64,000 bases of DNA. Origin: Brienomyrus brachyistius. Its lineage: Eukaryota; Chordata; Actinopteri; Osteoglossiformes; Mormyridae. Below are positions 10,676 to 21,664 of the stretch, one piece after another. The stretch covers positions 124,001 through 188,000 of the forward strand of contig NW_026042406.1 of NCBI RefSeq assembly GCF_023856365.1, read 5' to 3'. Within the stretch, counting starts at the first letter, position 1. Every line of letters starts with the position of its first letter. The position numbers were made by a program, and so were the translations under genes. Below the pieces are notes generated by a model. It worked only from the letters and a program-made list of their open reading frames with translations. It had not been told where the DNA came from and made no database searches.

Positions 10676-13140
10676 TTCATAGCGTCATTCAGGGTGGTGA
10701 TGGCCTCTGTGTGAAAACTGTTCAAAAGTCTTGTGGTGTGTGTTTTTATTGTCCTGTATCGTCTGTCTGCCTGACGGCAAACGTTGGAAGAGATTATGAG
10801 CAGGGTGGGATGAGTCCTTTATGATATTTGATGTTTTGCGGAGGAACCAGGGGTTGAAGATATATTCCAGGGTAGGTAGGTGTGTGTTGGTTATTTTCTC
10901 AGCAGCTCTGATTACTCTCTGCAGGGCATTTTTGTCAGCTGCAGAGCTACTGCTGTACCACACCAAGACACCATAGGTCAGGACACTCTGATGTTGTGGC
11001 AGGTTGTGGCAGGTTGATTCTCCTGAGAACTCTCAGGAAGTACAGTCTTTGCTGCACCTTCCTGATCAAGCAAATTCTGTTATTTGTCCAGGTGAGGTCA
11101 TCCGATATGTGTGTGCCCAGGAACTTGAATGTTGACACCCTCTCCACAACTTCCCCATTTATCACCAGAGGCTGGTGATCCACCCTTTTCCTTCTAAAAC
11201 CAATGATGAGTTCCTTTGTTTTCTTGGTATTTAACATCCAGTTGTTAGCTGTACACCAGTCTGCCAATCTCCTCCCTGTATGCTGTCTCATCTCCACTGC
11301 TAATCAGGCCCACCACAGCTGTGTCATCGGCACATTTCATGATGACATTAGTATTGTGGGTTGGATTGCAATCATATGTATACAGGGAGTACAAGAACTG
11401 AGAGACAGGGAGGAGGAGTGGTGGGGACCCATCTTGACAGACTGTGGTCGGTTGGTTAGGAAATCCTGTATCCAAAAGCAGATGTTATGGTGGATGCCAT
11501 TTTATGGAACAGTCTGTTTGGAAGGATAGTGTTAAATGCGGAGCTATAGTCCACAAATAGCAACCTTGCATATGTCCCTGGTTGTTCCAGGTGGACCATA
11601 ACAGTATGAAGAGCAGTAGAAATGGTGTCGTCTGTTAATCTATTGGTACTGTATGCGTATTGATGAGGGTCCAGTGTTGGTGGGAGAGCAGCCTTTATAT
11701 GTTTCAGAACCAGTCTTTCCAGGCACTTCATAATAATAGGTGTTAATGCCACTGGCCTGTAGTCATTGAGGTTTGTTATTATGGTCTGTTTTGATAATGG
11801 CACTATTGTAGAGGTTTTTAATGTATTAAAGATGTTTGTGAAAACCCCAGCCAGCTCCCAGGCACAGTCTCTTAGCACCCGCCCTGGGACGCCATCAGGA
11901 CCAGCTGCTTTCCGTATGTTGACACTGCGAAGTGTCCGTTCTACATCAGTACTCTGCAGGATGAGCTCCTGCCTGTTGATGGCTGCTGCTGGGGCCGTAA
12001 CAGTCTCTGTAGCCACCCTCTCATGGCGGCCGAAGAAGTGATCGAGCTCTTCGGCCAAAGGAACACTGTTGCCGGTAGATAAGTTGATACTGCTGTTTTG
12101 GTCTGTGATGTGCCGTATCCCTTGCCATCCACGTCTGGGATCGGAGCTGCCGAAGTGGCTCTCAATCCGCCTTCTATAGGTCGCCTTTGCGTCTCTGACG
12201 TCCCTCCTCAGCTCCGACCTGGCAATGCTGTATTGTTGTGCGTCACCCGACCTAAAGGCCATGTTACGCCTCTTTAGCAGAAGACAAACATCTTTGGTCA
12301 TCCATGGCTTGTTGCTGGGAAAGATACAAATTTGTTTTGTGCTGGTGACAATGTCCATGCAGTATTTTATATAGTAAAGATCAGTGGAGGTGTAGGTGTC
12401 GATGTTAGCATCTTCGAATATGGACCAGTCAGTGTGGTCAAAACAATCCTGCAGCTGTTCAGATGCTCCCTCTGGCCACCCTCGTCTTACTCTAGGAGCT
12501 GGTTTCACCATGTTAATGAGTGGTCTATATGCTGGAGTTACATACAGGGAGATGTGGTCAGACTGGCCCAAATGAGGGAAAGCTGATACTGTAAAACCCT
12601 GCTTGATATTACTGTACACATGGTCTGCAGTGTCAGCTCCTCTTGTAGGACACTGAACATGCTGGTACAATTTTGGGAGCACAGTCTTCAGATTCGCTTT
12701 GGTTAAAATCACCTGCTATTATACACACCCCTGGCGGATGGGCACTCTGTTGCTTTCTAATAGGAGTTAGCAAGTAGCACAGAGCTATAGCAGTGTTAGC
12801 TTGAGGGGGGGTATTAACAGCAGCGATCATAACAACCGAGTATTCCCTTGGTAGGTAAAAGGGGCAACACTTTACAATCCAATACTCCAAGTCCAGGGAG
12901 CAATGAGTGTCAGTGATTTTAGCGTCTGTGCACCAGCTGTTATTTGTGTACACACACAGTCCACCTCCTCTGCTCTTACCGGAGTCGATCGCCCTGTTGG
13001 CGCGTGTATAGTGCGTCCGGGTAGCTGGATAGCCTCCTCCGGGATTGTCGAACCGAGCCACGTCTCCACAAACACCATAAAATGCCTAAGAACGGGAAGC
13101 GCTTTACGGAGTGCTGAGCCGCTGCATGTGCACGCGCCGC
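10676..13140 (-). pseudogene. L2-like LINE ORF2 (endonuclease and reverse transcriptase), broken
   Basis: Running leftward, the region begins with an AP-endonuclease (GGGLCVYTNNSW, then IIAGDFNQ, then a LGQSDHISLYV-like end). A reverse transcriptase follows, with RPVALTPIIMKCLERLV, the LLFVDYSSAFNTI block and the ADDTAVVGLI box. The C-terminal LINE region ends in IKDSSHPAHNLF. At least four frame changes separate the pieces (near 12650, 11470, 11250 and 10960), and a small deletion occurs in the thumb. The longest intact piece is 11456-12712. It is a near full-length but inactive copy. Its 5' end abuts the C2H2 ORF. Confidence 0.85.
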
Positions 13141-13199
13141 CATCTTCGGATATCCTAAGAAATGTGGTTCAGTCGTGTGTAGTCTGTGTGCAGATGAGG

Positions 13200-13921
13200 A
13201 AACAAAGGCACAGTAATAGGAGATAGTTGACTCATATACAGAAATGTGCTTTTGTAGGGGGATCCACACACAGTCACCAGACAGGACAGAGGGGCTCATC
13301 TGCTTCTCTCTGACCAAACACCTTTCCTTTTTGTCTTCCCCAAGCCGCTTGTCTTGTACCATGACCTGCAAAACATCCTCTGTAAGTGATGGAGAGTCCA
13401 TTTTGGCCGGAGGACAGTACGAGAGGGACTGAATGTGGTGGCACTCAAATGGACGAAGGTTCGATCTCTCTGCAAACTCTGCATTACTTCTGTAGATATC
13501 CATCTCACACATTGTTTTTTGGTCAGGACCCCATGTCCTTTTAATGACATGTACTGGTGTGCTGGGTGTTATAAAAAACTTTGCCACTGCAAACACTCCA
13601 TTTGTGTGATCGATACACTGAGTGCGGAGGTGGTTCTGTGCTGTAATGTCCATTTGGATGGGAGTGTGACGTCTTCGCAGATGCATCCGTAGGTTCCTTC
13701 TATTAAGGATTTGGCCGCAGTGAGGACACTTCCCTGTGTCCTTTTTCTGCTTTCTTTGGGTGGGGGTGGGGTGGTGGTGCCACTGAGGAGCCAGGGTCAG
13801 AGGAACATAAAGAAAGTGAGGAGTGGAGGTTGGCGACTGGGGGAGGGGGGGTGGGACATGCAGTTTCAGAAGCAGTAAAGGAAGGAGCAGCAGAGGCGGG
13901 AGGTGGCTGATGCGCTTCCAT
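13200..13921 (-). pseudogene. Repeat-associated C2H2 zinc-finger ORF, frameshifted
   Basis: From ATG 13921 the frame encodes a Pro/Ser/Ala-rich leader starting MEAHQPPPASAAP. A frame change near 13770 then leads into a C2H2 finger (CPHCGQILNRRNLRMHLRRRH). A conserved-looking region follows (TNGVFAVAKFF, then FECHHIQSLSYC, then the end ISVYESTISYY). I recognise this only as a protein type often found beside fish repeats; its function is not known to me. Its C-terminal end runs into the LINE in another frame. The left TIR of element A begins only about 40 bp upstream of the start, which cuts it off from any earlier promoter. Confidence 0.55.
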
Positions 13922-13960
13922 TGTGGTTGGCTTGGTTTCACTGATGCATTGGGATACAAT

Positions 13961-14924
13961 ATATTGTTATGTGGTACATTGGGCGGAGCTTAATTCTCCG
14001 CTTCTGACGTCATAAGAGGAAGTGGCGTATCCTTGATTTTGATTGGTCGAGAGTTTATGCCCATATATGGTATTAATACATGCTTATGCCACGTGTTGCC
14101 GATAGGGGGGTTTGGGAGATTAAGCTTTAATAGAATAAAAATACATTACATGTATTTTATTAATGTGCTTTTTTGATTACGTTTTTAAGGAATAATAAAA
14201 CATAGAGCAGGATAATGGCAAGCTAGCGCATACACGTTCAGCGGGGGCGTCCGTCTGGCCCTGTGTTGTTAGTAAGCGCCGCGGCGTATTTTAAAAGAAG
14301 AAAGCACCAAAATGTTTTAAAGAAGGAAAACTTTAGGGTTATTTTAAAAGAAAAAGCAGGGTTATTTTAAGCAGACATGCCCGAAAGTAGCAGCAGAAGA
14401 GCAAATTTAAACAAGCGCAAGCGAAACCAATAAACATACAGCCGGCGTTTTAAAAGAAGCGATCGCTCATTACATTTAACCAACACAAAAGACTTTAGTT
14501 ATATTTACCAGGTTGGAGAAAGCATGTAAGCGGCAAACTTTTAGAAGAAATAGGACGAAACGATACCGGAGCTCCGACACATGCGACTACTCTGTTTGAA
14601 CAACGCGGGGCGGAATGGCCGATCGCTAGTCCGGCGTTTGGCGCATGCGCACCCACGCCGCCTCCCTTTCAAAATGGCGACGCCGGCGGAGCGCCTGTTT
14701 TAGCAAATAAAACCCCTATAACCGTAATGTTTTTAAGGAATGAAGCACTTTTCTGCCAATGTGAATAATAAAGTAAAGCGGTCTGTGCATTTTCGACAGC
14801 AATAATCAAAGTATAACGCGGTTAATTCTTGTTTAAGCGAGCGCATGCGCGTAGATCCACACAGCATTTCCTTTATTGAGCCAGCTCCTTGCGTCAAGCA
14901 ACTGTCAAATGGCGAACAATTGTC
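13961..14924 (+). repeat. Left terminal inverted repeat of element A
   Basis: It begins near TATGTGGTAC at 13968 and reads through GGGCGGAGCTTAATT. It matches, inverted, the sequence ending near 28902. The match continues to GAACAATTGTC at about 14924. It is rich in AATAAAAATACATTACA, TTTAAACAAGCG and GCGCATGCGC motifs. It shares most of its length with 52635-53507. Confidence 0.88.
14005..14095 (+). promoter_or_regulatory. TIR promoter-like cluster: CRE, CCAAT, CArG, E-box
   Basis: Within 91 bases lie TGACGTCA (14005, palindromic cAMP-response element), an inverted CCAAT box (ATTGG at about 14042), CCATATATGG (14061, perfect CArG/SRF site) and CACGTG (14090, E-box). The same order occurs at 52676-52766. 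Two or three of the sites survive in the right TIR (TGACGTCA 28851, CACGTG 28772) and in the tandem TIR copy (CArG 29215). Conservation across copies suggests function as a promoter or enhancer; that is inference. Confidence 0.6.
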
Positions 14925-15800
14925 GCTGGACCAAGAATTCATGCATCTACCTTTGCAATGCAACTACCTTTTTTTTCGGGTCGACAGGCAATACTTGGCA
15001 ATGCCGTTAGGCAGGGGTTAGCTCATCAGAACAGCAGGATGTTGTGTAGGAACGGCTGAAATTTAGGCAGCAACAAATTCTTTCGTTATAGCGTTATTTT
15101 AAATTTGTATGGGTGTGATATGCCATTTATGCAATGAGGTGGAATTAAACAACAGGGTATCCGACTGGTTCCACAAACAGCCGTATCACTAATGTGTTAA
15201 ACAAAGAATAAAAAACCATTAATTACACATGCTTACGTATAAAATATATAAAAGTTTAAGGACTAAAGCACTCGACAAACAGCCGCAACACTAAACAAGG
15301 TGTAAAAACCGATCATTACCACAAATTATAATATTTAAGTATAAAAATAAATAAGTTGAGGACTAAAGCACTCGACAAACTACCCCGTAATAAATTAATG
15401 AATAAAATTATTTCAATGTGGCTAAAGTAGACGTACGCGATTATTTAATAGGGGTGCAAAAGCGCATTTTAAAACTGGTAATAACTCGAACGGCGGTAAA
15501 GACGGGTCGCTAGCGCCACCCTGTGTCCACAGCATGTGGCCCCCACAGCGAGGAAGGGGGCGGTCCAGCCCCAACCCCTCCCCCCAAAAAAAAAAAAAAA
15601 AAAAAAAAAGTTTCCCCTATATTAAGGGCGACGTTGTCGACCAAAAATACAGAAGAACTTGAAACGCTATCGATGATCAGCTCACTACGACAAAGATGGA
15701 AATGACAAACTGGAGGTATGTTAAATTTCTTTCGTCCATACTTTAAAATTGTTTGAATTGTCACTATTGTGAAAACATTTGCGATTACTTTTGACCAAGA
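14925..15800. other. Element A leader region
   Basis: Between the left TIR and the first recognisable exon the DNA is AT-rich. It includes two related segments sharing GACTAAAGCACTCGACAAAC (about 15261 and 15362) and an A24 run at about 15587-15610. An open stretch at about 15610-15705, followed by a GTATGT donor at 15715, could be a first exon, but I cannot match its phase to the next exon. Confidence 0.4.
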
Positions 15801-16518
15801 ATTTTCCACGGTGTCAAGCCCGAGTAAGCCCCGTGAAGTAGAGGATTGGAATAGCGGTAAGTTAATATCAATGATAAGCAAATCAATGGATTTACTGTTT
15901 TTAAAATTGTGGAAAGACTGAAAGTTTATGTTCACTGTCGCAGATAAGGACGCCGACCTGTTAAGCACGCCGACGGTTATTTTCAGAGATAATCGGGAAG
16001 GGAATGTCCACGGACAACATAAGCGGAAAAGAACGGATAGTTTTAACGGTACGTGGAACAATACCTGCATCGTGGATTTTTCTGTATGAAATGCTTAAAG
16101 ACTGATTTTGTCCTTCTCCCCCCAAGACACTGCCGATGATGAATTGTTGATCGCTGAGGCTGAAAAAATTGAAGCGGGTCTAGCGACGGCCGAAACCTCA
16201 ACCGACGGCGCACAGAGCGAACCTGAAGAACAGTTGGAATCTACGCCGCCGGGTACTCCTACTACAGGGGTCGTGACACCGGACCAAGGGGGCCCAGCAA
16301 GCGGTGATCCAGCGACCACATCCCGGGCCTTATCGGGACCCCTGCAGAGGACGCAAGATTGGGATATTGACCAATTAACACCTTGGCAGTGGCCGGTTGC
16401 GAGCGCCCTGGACGGCGCTGTATCCCGGGCCGAGAGGCTGAAGGGGCTCAAGGTAGCTTTTTTCCTTTTTCAGGATCAAATGTGTGATTTTTTGGCGGAT
16501 TTGTCTGATCAGATATAA
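15801..16518 (+). CDS. Spliced gene upstream of PolB, unknown function (three exons visible)
   Basis: Three exon-like blocks have good splice signals and matching phases. The first, about 15801-15858, ends at a GTAAGT donor. The second, about 15942-16047, has an acceptor in CTGTCGCAG and ends at a GTACGT donor. The last runs about 16128-16518, with its acceptor after CTTCTCCCCCC and stop TAA at 16516. Each junction splits a GAT or GAC codon consistently. The last exon is acidic and Ser/Thr/Pro-rich (EPEEQLESTPPGTP) and ends FLFQDQMCDFLADLSDQI. No known domain is recognised. The stop lies only 15 bases before the PolB start, so the transcript may continue into PolB. The first exon is not located. 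Confidence 0.45.
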
Positions 16519-16533
16519 AGAATAAGCACAGAC

Positions 16534-19500
16534 ATGGCAGAAAACTGGCGGCATTGGAGTTTTGACGGGGGTAGAAGCATGCATATAAATGATGACGACG
16601 ATGGTGAAACGCCGCTGAACCCCGATCTGCTTCGGCTGATTGATGAACTGAATGACGGACCACCGGCTGAAATTAACCCCTACATGCTTGCCTTAATAAA
16701 TGTTTTAAATGAGAATGGTGCTCATGAAGCTGTTGAGGCTATGGACTATGTTAATATGGGTGACGCTATAGACAATGTAGACGGGTGGTTACCGAATGCT
16801 CATGTGTCTATGAATGTGGAAATGGCTGACGACCACGCGGATGACAGCGGACCGGACACCGATGTGCAAATGCTTGACGCTGATGACGGATCGGCCATGT
16901 ACGCTGAACTGCATCAGATGATTGCTGAACTGAATGGTGAGCAACCGGGTGAATTTGACCCCATTTTACAAAACTTCTTAAATGATTTAAATGATGATGA
17001 AGATGGAGCGGCGGTGGACCCTGAAATTATGGACGTTGATAATGTGGAACAACAACATGGTGGGGGTGCCGCTGATGGGGTTGTTAATGTAATACGTAGA
17101 CCACAGTTTAACAACACCGAAATAAGGCAACGCTTTCATTTTGAGGGGATTGAGCATGATGACATAGATGTCTACAGGGCTGTTATACAGACATTCCAAA
17201 ATTTCGTGGACAGAGTGAACGCTTTAGCGGGGCCTGGGGATATCATACAGGTGGAACTGCAGGGTGATTCAGTGAATTATAACACAGCCATGCATGTTCG
17301 AGGCGAGATCGATCTAAATGATCTGCTATCGATGGTTGACGACCTTACACAGAGTAATACCGAGGTTTTTAGCGATGAAACGCTGGAGCTGGTTGTGCAG
17401 ATTATTCATAATCGAAATGGTGGGGCAGGCAATCGACAGAAATTAACAAAGCTGTTAAAGTCGGACATTTTGCAAAAGAAGCTCAGGTGTCTTATTGTTT
17501 CTGAAAACTCTGGCAATAATCTGTGCTTTGCTTACTGTGTAGTCCGCCTCTTAAACCCTGACATGTCCCATGAGATTGCTGAGATAGAAGCTAAACGTTT
17601 GCAGGAATCAGTCGGTCTAACTGATGCCGACATGGTCTCATTCTCAAGCATAGCAGAGTTTGAGCGAATGTTAGGGGTCAAAATCGTGGTGTGGTACCGC
17701 TGTGACAAGTCTGACATTTTTAAGAAATTTCAGACGAACCCCGAACCTCGTAATAAAACAATCTTTCTCTACCTTCAAGATCAGCATTATTTCGGTATAA
17801 AAAGCTTGAGTGCGTTTTTTGGGGAATCATACGTCTGTGATTACTGTTATGCCTCATTCAGTGTTAAATCAGATCACAAATGTGAGTATTACTGCAATGT
17901 ATGTCTCAGTCCCGAATGCCATAAGCACCGCAGACAGTACATACATTGTGAGGATTGTGGGTCTTTGTCGTTCGCGGTATTGCTTCGAGCAGCATAAAAT
18001 GTCAAAACAGCAACTAGGCGGGGGCAGTGTACGCAGCTCATGCGACACTGTCAAGTATTGTGACAAGTGTAACCGACGGTACCCCGTCACTAAAAATAAT
18101 CGAAAGGGTCATAAATGTAAACCAAATACCAGATGCGCTTTTTGTAAAGAGGACTTGACACCTGATTGTGAGCATCAGTGTTTTATCGAGCCAGTAAAGA
18201 CTGAGGCCTTGACAGACCGCTATGTATTTTACGACTTTGAATGTAGACAAGATGAGGGAACGCACATTGCTAATTACATCTGCTGCATTGACTTTGAGGG
18301 CAATTGTTGGACCGCTAAGGGGGATGGTCGTGTGGCGGAATTTTTCAAAAAGTACCGCAACCGTAAATACAAGGGATACACATTTATAGCGCACAACTCT
18401 AAAGGCTATGATAGTTACCTGCTCATGAAATATTTAGTTGAAAATGGCATCACACCCCACATTATCACACAGGGCAGCAAACTGCTCTGTGTGTCAGACG
18501 AGGACTTTAGCCAAAGATACATTGACTCCCTCTGCTTTCTGCCCATGAAGCTGAGCGCATTCCCCGCCGCTTTGGGTTTTGAGAGCGAAAAGAAAGGCTA
18601 TTTCCCACATTTTTGGAACACCGTAGAAAATCAAAATTACGTCGGTCCCTACCCGCCACCAGAGGCATACGGGGTGCAAACCATGATGGAGAAGGAAAAG
18701 AGAGAGTTTATGGAGTGGTACGGTACTGTTGCGAGCGAGGTGTTTGACTTTAGAAAAGAAATGGCAGAGTACTGTAAAAATGATGTTGTCATCTTGAGAG
18801 AGGGCTGTCTCAGGTTCAGGGGTGAGATTATAAACAGCTGTAATCTAGACCCTTTTCAATGTGTCACCATAGCCTCTGTGTGCATGAAACAATTTTGCAT
18901 GAGTTTTTTGCCTGAAAATACAGTCGCGCTAACCACTCCAGATAATTACATCAAGCGACAAAAGGCATACTCCACGCCATCTATTCAGTGGCTGGAATAC
19001 ATAGCACATAGCGAAAAACTAGAGATTCAGCACGCGCTCTGTAGAGGGGAGGTGAAAATGGGTCCCTACTACCTCGACGGCTATGCCGAAATCGACGGGG
19101 TTCGTACGGCGTACGAATTTTTTTCACGGGTGCCCAGAATGCTTTGATTCTAACACACTGAATCCTGTAACAAAACTGCGTTTTGGGGACATGCATCAGC
19201 AGTTTCAGGATAAGATATTTGCCCTTAAACACACGTACAACCTCAATGTACATGTTATTTGGGAACACCAGTGGGACAAACTGAAGGCTGAAAACGCTAA
19301 TGTACAGGCATTCTTGAGGGAATTTGACTTTCCAGAGCACATCGATCCTTGGGACGCTCTGTTTGGCGGCAGAACTAACGCCCTGCAATTGCACTACAAA
19401 GCAGAGGGCGACGAGCGTATAGATTATTACGACTTCACGAGCCTTTACCCCTCTGTCAACAAGTTTAAGGAGTACCCGGTAGGACACCCCGTTGTCATTT

Positions 19501-20684
19501 ACCGCGATTTTGACAGTGTGGAAAACTATTTTGGGTTGATCAAAGCCAAGGTTTACCCACCGAGAGGTCTTTACCTATCGGTTCTGCCTTACAGGTCCGG
19601 TGGTAAACTCATGTTCACACTTTGCAGAACATGCTGTGAAACTGAGACGCAGGGGATCTGTAATCATTCAGATGAGCAGAGAGCTCTGAGCGGTACGTGG
19701 TGCAGTATCGAAATCAACAAGGCTGTTGAAAAGGGCTACAAAATTGCCAAGATTTACGAGGTCTGGCATTTCCCCGACAGGACAGACACACTCTTTGCTG
19801 ACTATATTAACACCCATTTAAAGGGAAAACAGGAGGCTTCGGGCTATCCCTCTTGGGTAAAGAGTGCTGAGGATAAAGAGAGATACATTCAGACCTACTT
19901 TGAGAAGGAGGGCATCCGCTTGAACCCCGAAAATATCGGGGTGAACAAAGTGAAACGCCAAATTTCCAAATTGTTTTTAAACAGTCTTTGGGGAAAATTT
20001 GGTCAGAGGATAAATCAGTCAAGTACGACGCTCATCAAAGACCCCGATGAGTTTCTCATGTTCATTTTTTCAAAGCTGGTCAATGTGTCTCACTTTTCCT
20101 TTTTGAATGACAATGTGGCAATGGTCCAATGGCGGAACATAAAGGTGCTCCCTAACACGCCGCGGCACGTCAACACGTTTATTGCGGCGTTCACTACCGC
20201 GTATGCTAGGCTCGAGCTGTACAACCTCATGGACCGCTTGGGGCGGCGTACGCTGTACCATGATACAGACTCTGTCATTTTTGTCAGCAAGCCGGGGGAC
20301 TGGATGCCACCTTTGGGTGACTTTCTTGGTGAGCTGACAAGCGAGTTGGACCCAGATGACCACATTGTGGAATTTGTTTCAGGGGGTCCCAAAACTTATG
20401 GGTACAGAACCGCAAAAAGTAAAACAAACTTGAAAGTTAAGGGAATAACGCTGCACAACACCAATTCGAAAGTTGTCAACATCGCATCCCTCACAGAGTT
20501 AGTTCACGATTTTGTGAATAACCCACGTGACCCCCCTCGAGAGATCAGGACATCTACGCAGCAAATCTTGAGGGATAAAAGGGGTTTCCTTTTGAAAACT
20601 AAGACAGTCAACAAGTGTTTCATGGTTGTGTACACCAAGCGGCAGCTACTGCCTGACTATTCCACACTGCCTTATGGATTCTAG
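16534..20684 (+). pseudogene. polB: Protein-primed family B DNA polymerase (PolB), two frameshifts
   Basis: The start is ATG 16534. Residues 1 to about 170 are very acidic and contain two related segments (LLRLIDELNDGPPAEINP and LHQMIAELNGEQPGEFDP). Around residues 317-430 there is a Cys-His module (NNLCFAYCVVRLL ... DQHYFGI), followed by a Cys/His-rich finger. After a frame change near 17960 come the 3'-5' exonuclease motifs YDFEC, AHNSKGYDSYLL and YCKNDVVIL. After a second change at a T7 run near 19120 come the polymerase motifs DFTSLYPSVN, LFLNSLWGKFG, YHDTDSVIF and KTYGYRT. The gene replicates Polinton DNA by protein priming. It ends at TAG 20682-20684, overlapping the ATPase start. Each break is a single-base change, so a sequencing or assembly error is possible. 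Confidence 0.93.
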
Positions 20685-21328
20685 TGACGGGTTCGACAAT
20701 AGACTTCAGCACCCATTCTCGTGCATTATATCGGGACCGAGCAACTGTGGCAAGTCTTATTTCATTAAAAGACTGCTTGAGAATGTGGATTGTACATTGT
20801 CCAGAGTGCCTGAAAACGTCGTATGGTGCTATTCTTGCTGGCAACCATTGTATGATGATTTGTTGTGCAAAATAAAAAATATAAAATTTGTGGAAGGAAT
20901 CCCAGAGTCTCTGTGTGACGACGAACTTTTACCATCAAATAAAATTAATTTGATCATCATTGACGACCTTATGGAAAAAGCCAGCGATAACGGCGAGGTG
21001 GAAAAAGCTTTTACCAAGTACACGCATCACAGAAATCTAAGCATCATATATCTGGTGCAGAATCTTTGCTTCCAAGGTAAGAAGAGCCGGACCATCAATC
21101 TCAACGCTAATTATATTGTATTATTTAAAAACCCCCGAGAAAAATTACAGACGAGTGTATTGGCAAGGCAGATCAAATTTTTTTCTCGAAGCTTTCGAAG
21201 ACGCTACAAAAGTCCCTTACGGATATCTGTTGGTGGATTTAAAAGCCGTGACACCCGATGACTGTAGGCTCAGAACAGGAATGCTTCCACCCGAGTGGCC
21301 GGCTGCTTACGTGCTCAAGAAAAAATAA
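20674..21328 (+). pseudogene. FtsK/HerA-type genome-packaging ATPase, frameshifted
   Basis: ATG 20674 overlaps the PolB stop by 11 bases. The Walker A loop is GPSNCGKSYF, near residue 20, and Walker B is NLIIIDDLM, near residue 95. The C-terminal end FLEAFEDATKVPYGYLLVDL is highly typical of the Polinton packaging ATPase, which pumps DNA into the capsid. A 14-bp deletion at about 21173, seen by comparison with the second copy (38375-38388), removes a conserved Tyr-Pro segment and shifts the last 50 or so residues into another frame. This copy is therefore inactive unless the deletion is an assembly error. Confidence 0.92.
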
Positions 21329-21330
21329 TA

Positions 21331-21660
21331 ATGTCGGAGCGTATAAAAAGAAATTGGCGTGACCTGAAAGCTTTATTTGACAGTAACGCCAGACAGAGAA
21401 AGAAAATTTTAAAGACGGCATCTCCGGGTTTGCTGAACACTCTTTGTGAAATAGCTTTGAACGTGCTGTGCGGCAAGATCCCGTTAACCAAAGCCCAGAT
21501 TGTACAACTAAAAAAGCAAAAGAGCGGCATTAAACTATTGGCAAACAAACGGGCATCGTTTAAAAAAAAGAAGGCTATTATACAGACCGGTGGGGGATTC
21601 ATTCTACCCCTGCTAAGTGTCGCCATACCGTTTCTCACCAGTCTTTTTCAACGGAGCTAA
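21331..21660 (+). CDS. Small basic Polinton protein with hydrophobic C-terminus
   Basis: ATG 21331 comes two bases after the ATPase stop and gives 109 residues. The protein is Lys/Arg-rich, with a conserved middle (LLNTLCEIALNVLCGKIPLT), then KQKSGIKLLANKR, a Gly-Gly-Phe stretch and a hydrophobic tail (ILPLLSVAIPFLTSLF). Proteins of this layout are widespread in Polintons and adintoviruses. A virion or membrane-active role, such as that of adenovirus pVI, is possible but unproven. The tail could be a transmembrane or amphipathic helix. The copy at 38546-38875 differs by one Arg/Ser change. Confidence 0.75.
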   Translation: MSERIKRNWRDLKALFDSNARQRKKILKTASPGLLNTLCEIALNVLCGKIPLTKAQIVQLKKQKSGIKLLANKRASFKKKKAIIQTGGGFILPLLSVAIPFLTSLFQRS

Positions 21661-21664
21661 GTAA

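Noticed and set aside
15510..16070. Minus-strand open frame of 186 codons across the A24 run
   Set aside because: It runs through the poly-A tract as a Phe run and opposes the splice-supported gene on the plus strand.
18981..19487. Minus-strand open frame within PolB
   Set aside because: It is a shadow of the polymerase coding sequence, which contains the exonuclease and palm motifs on the plus strand.
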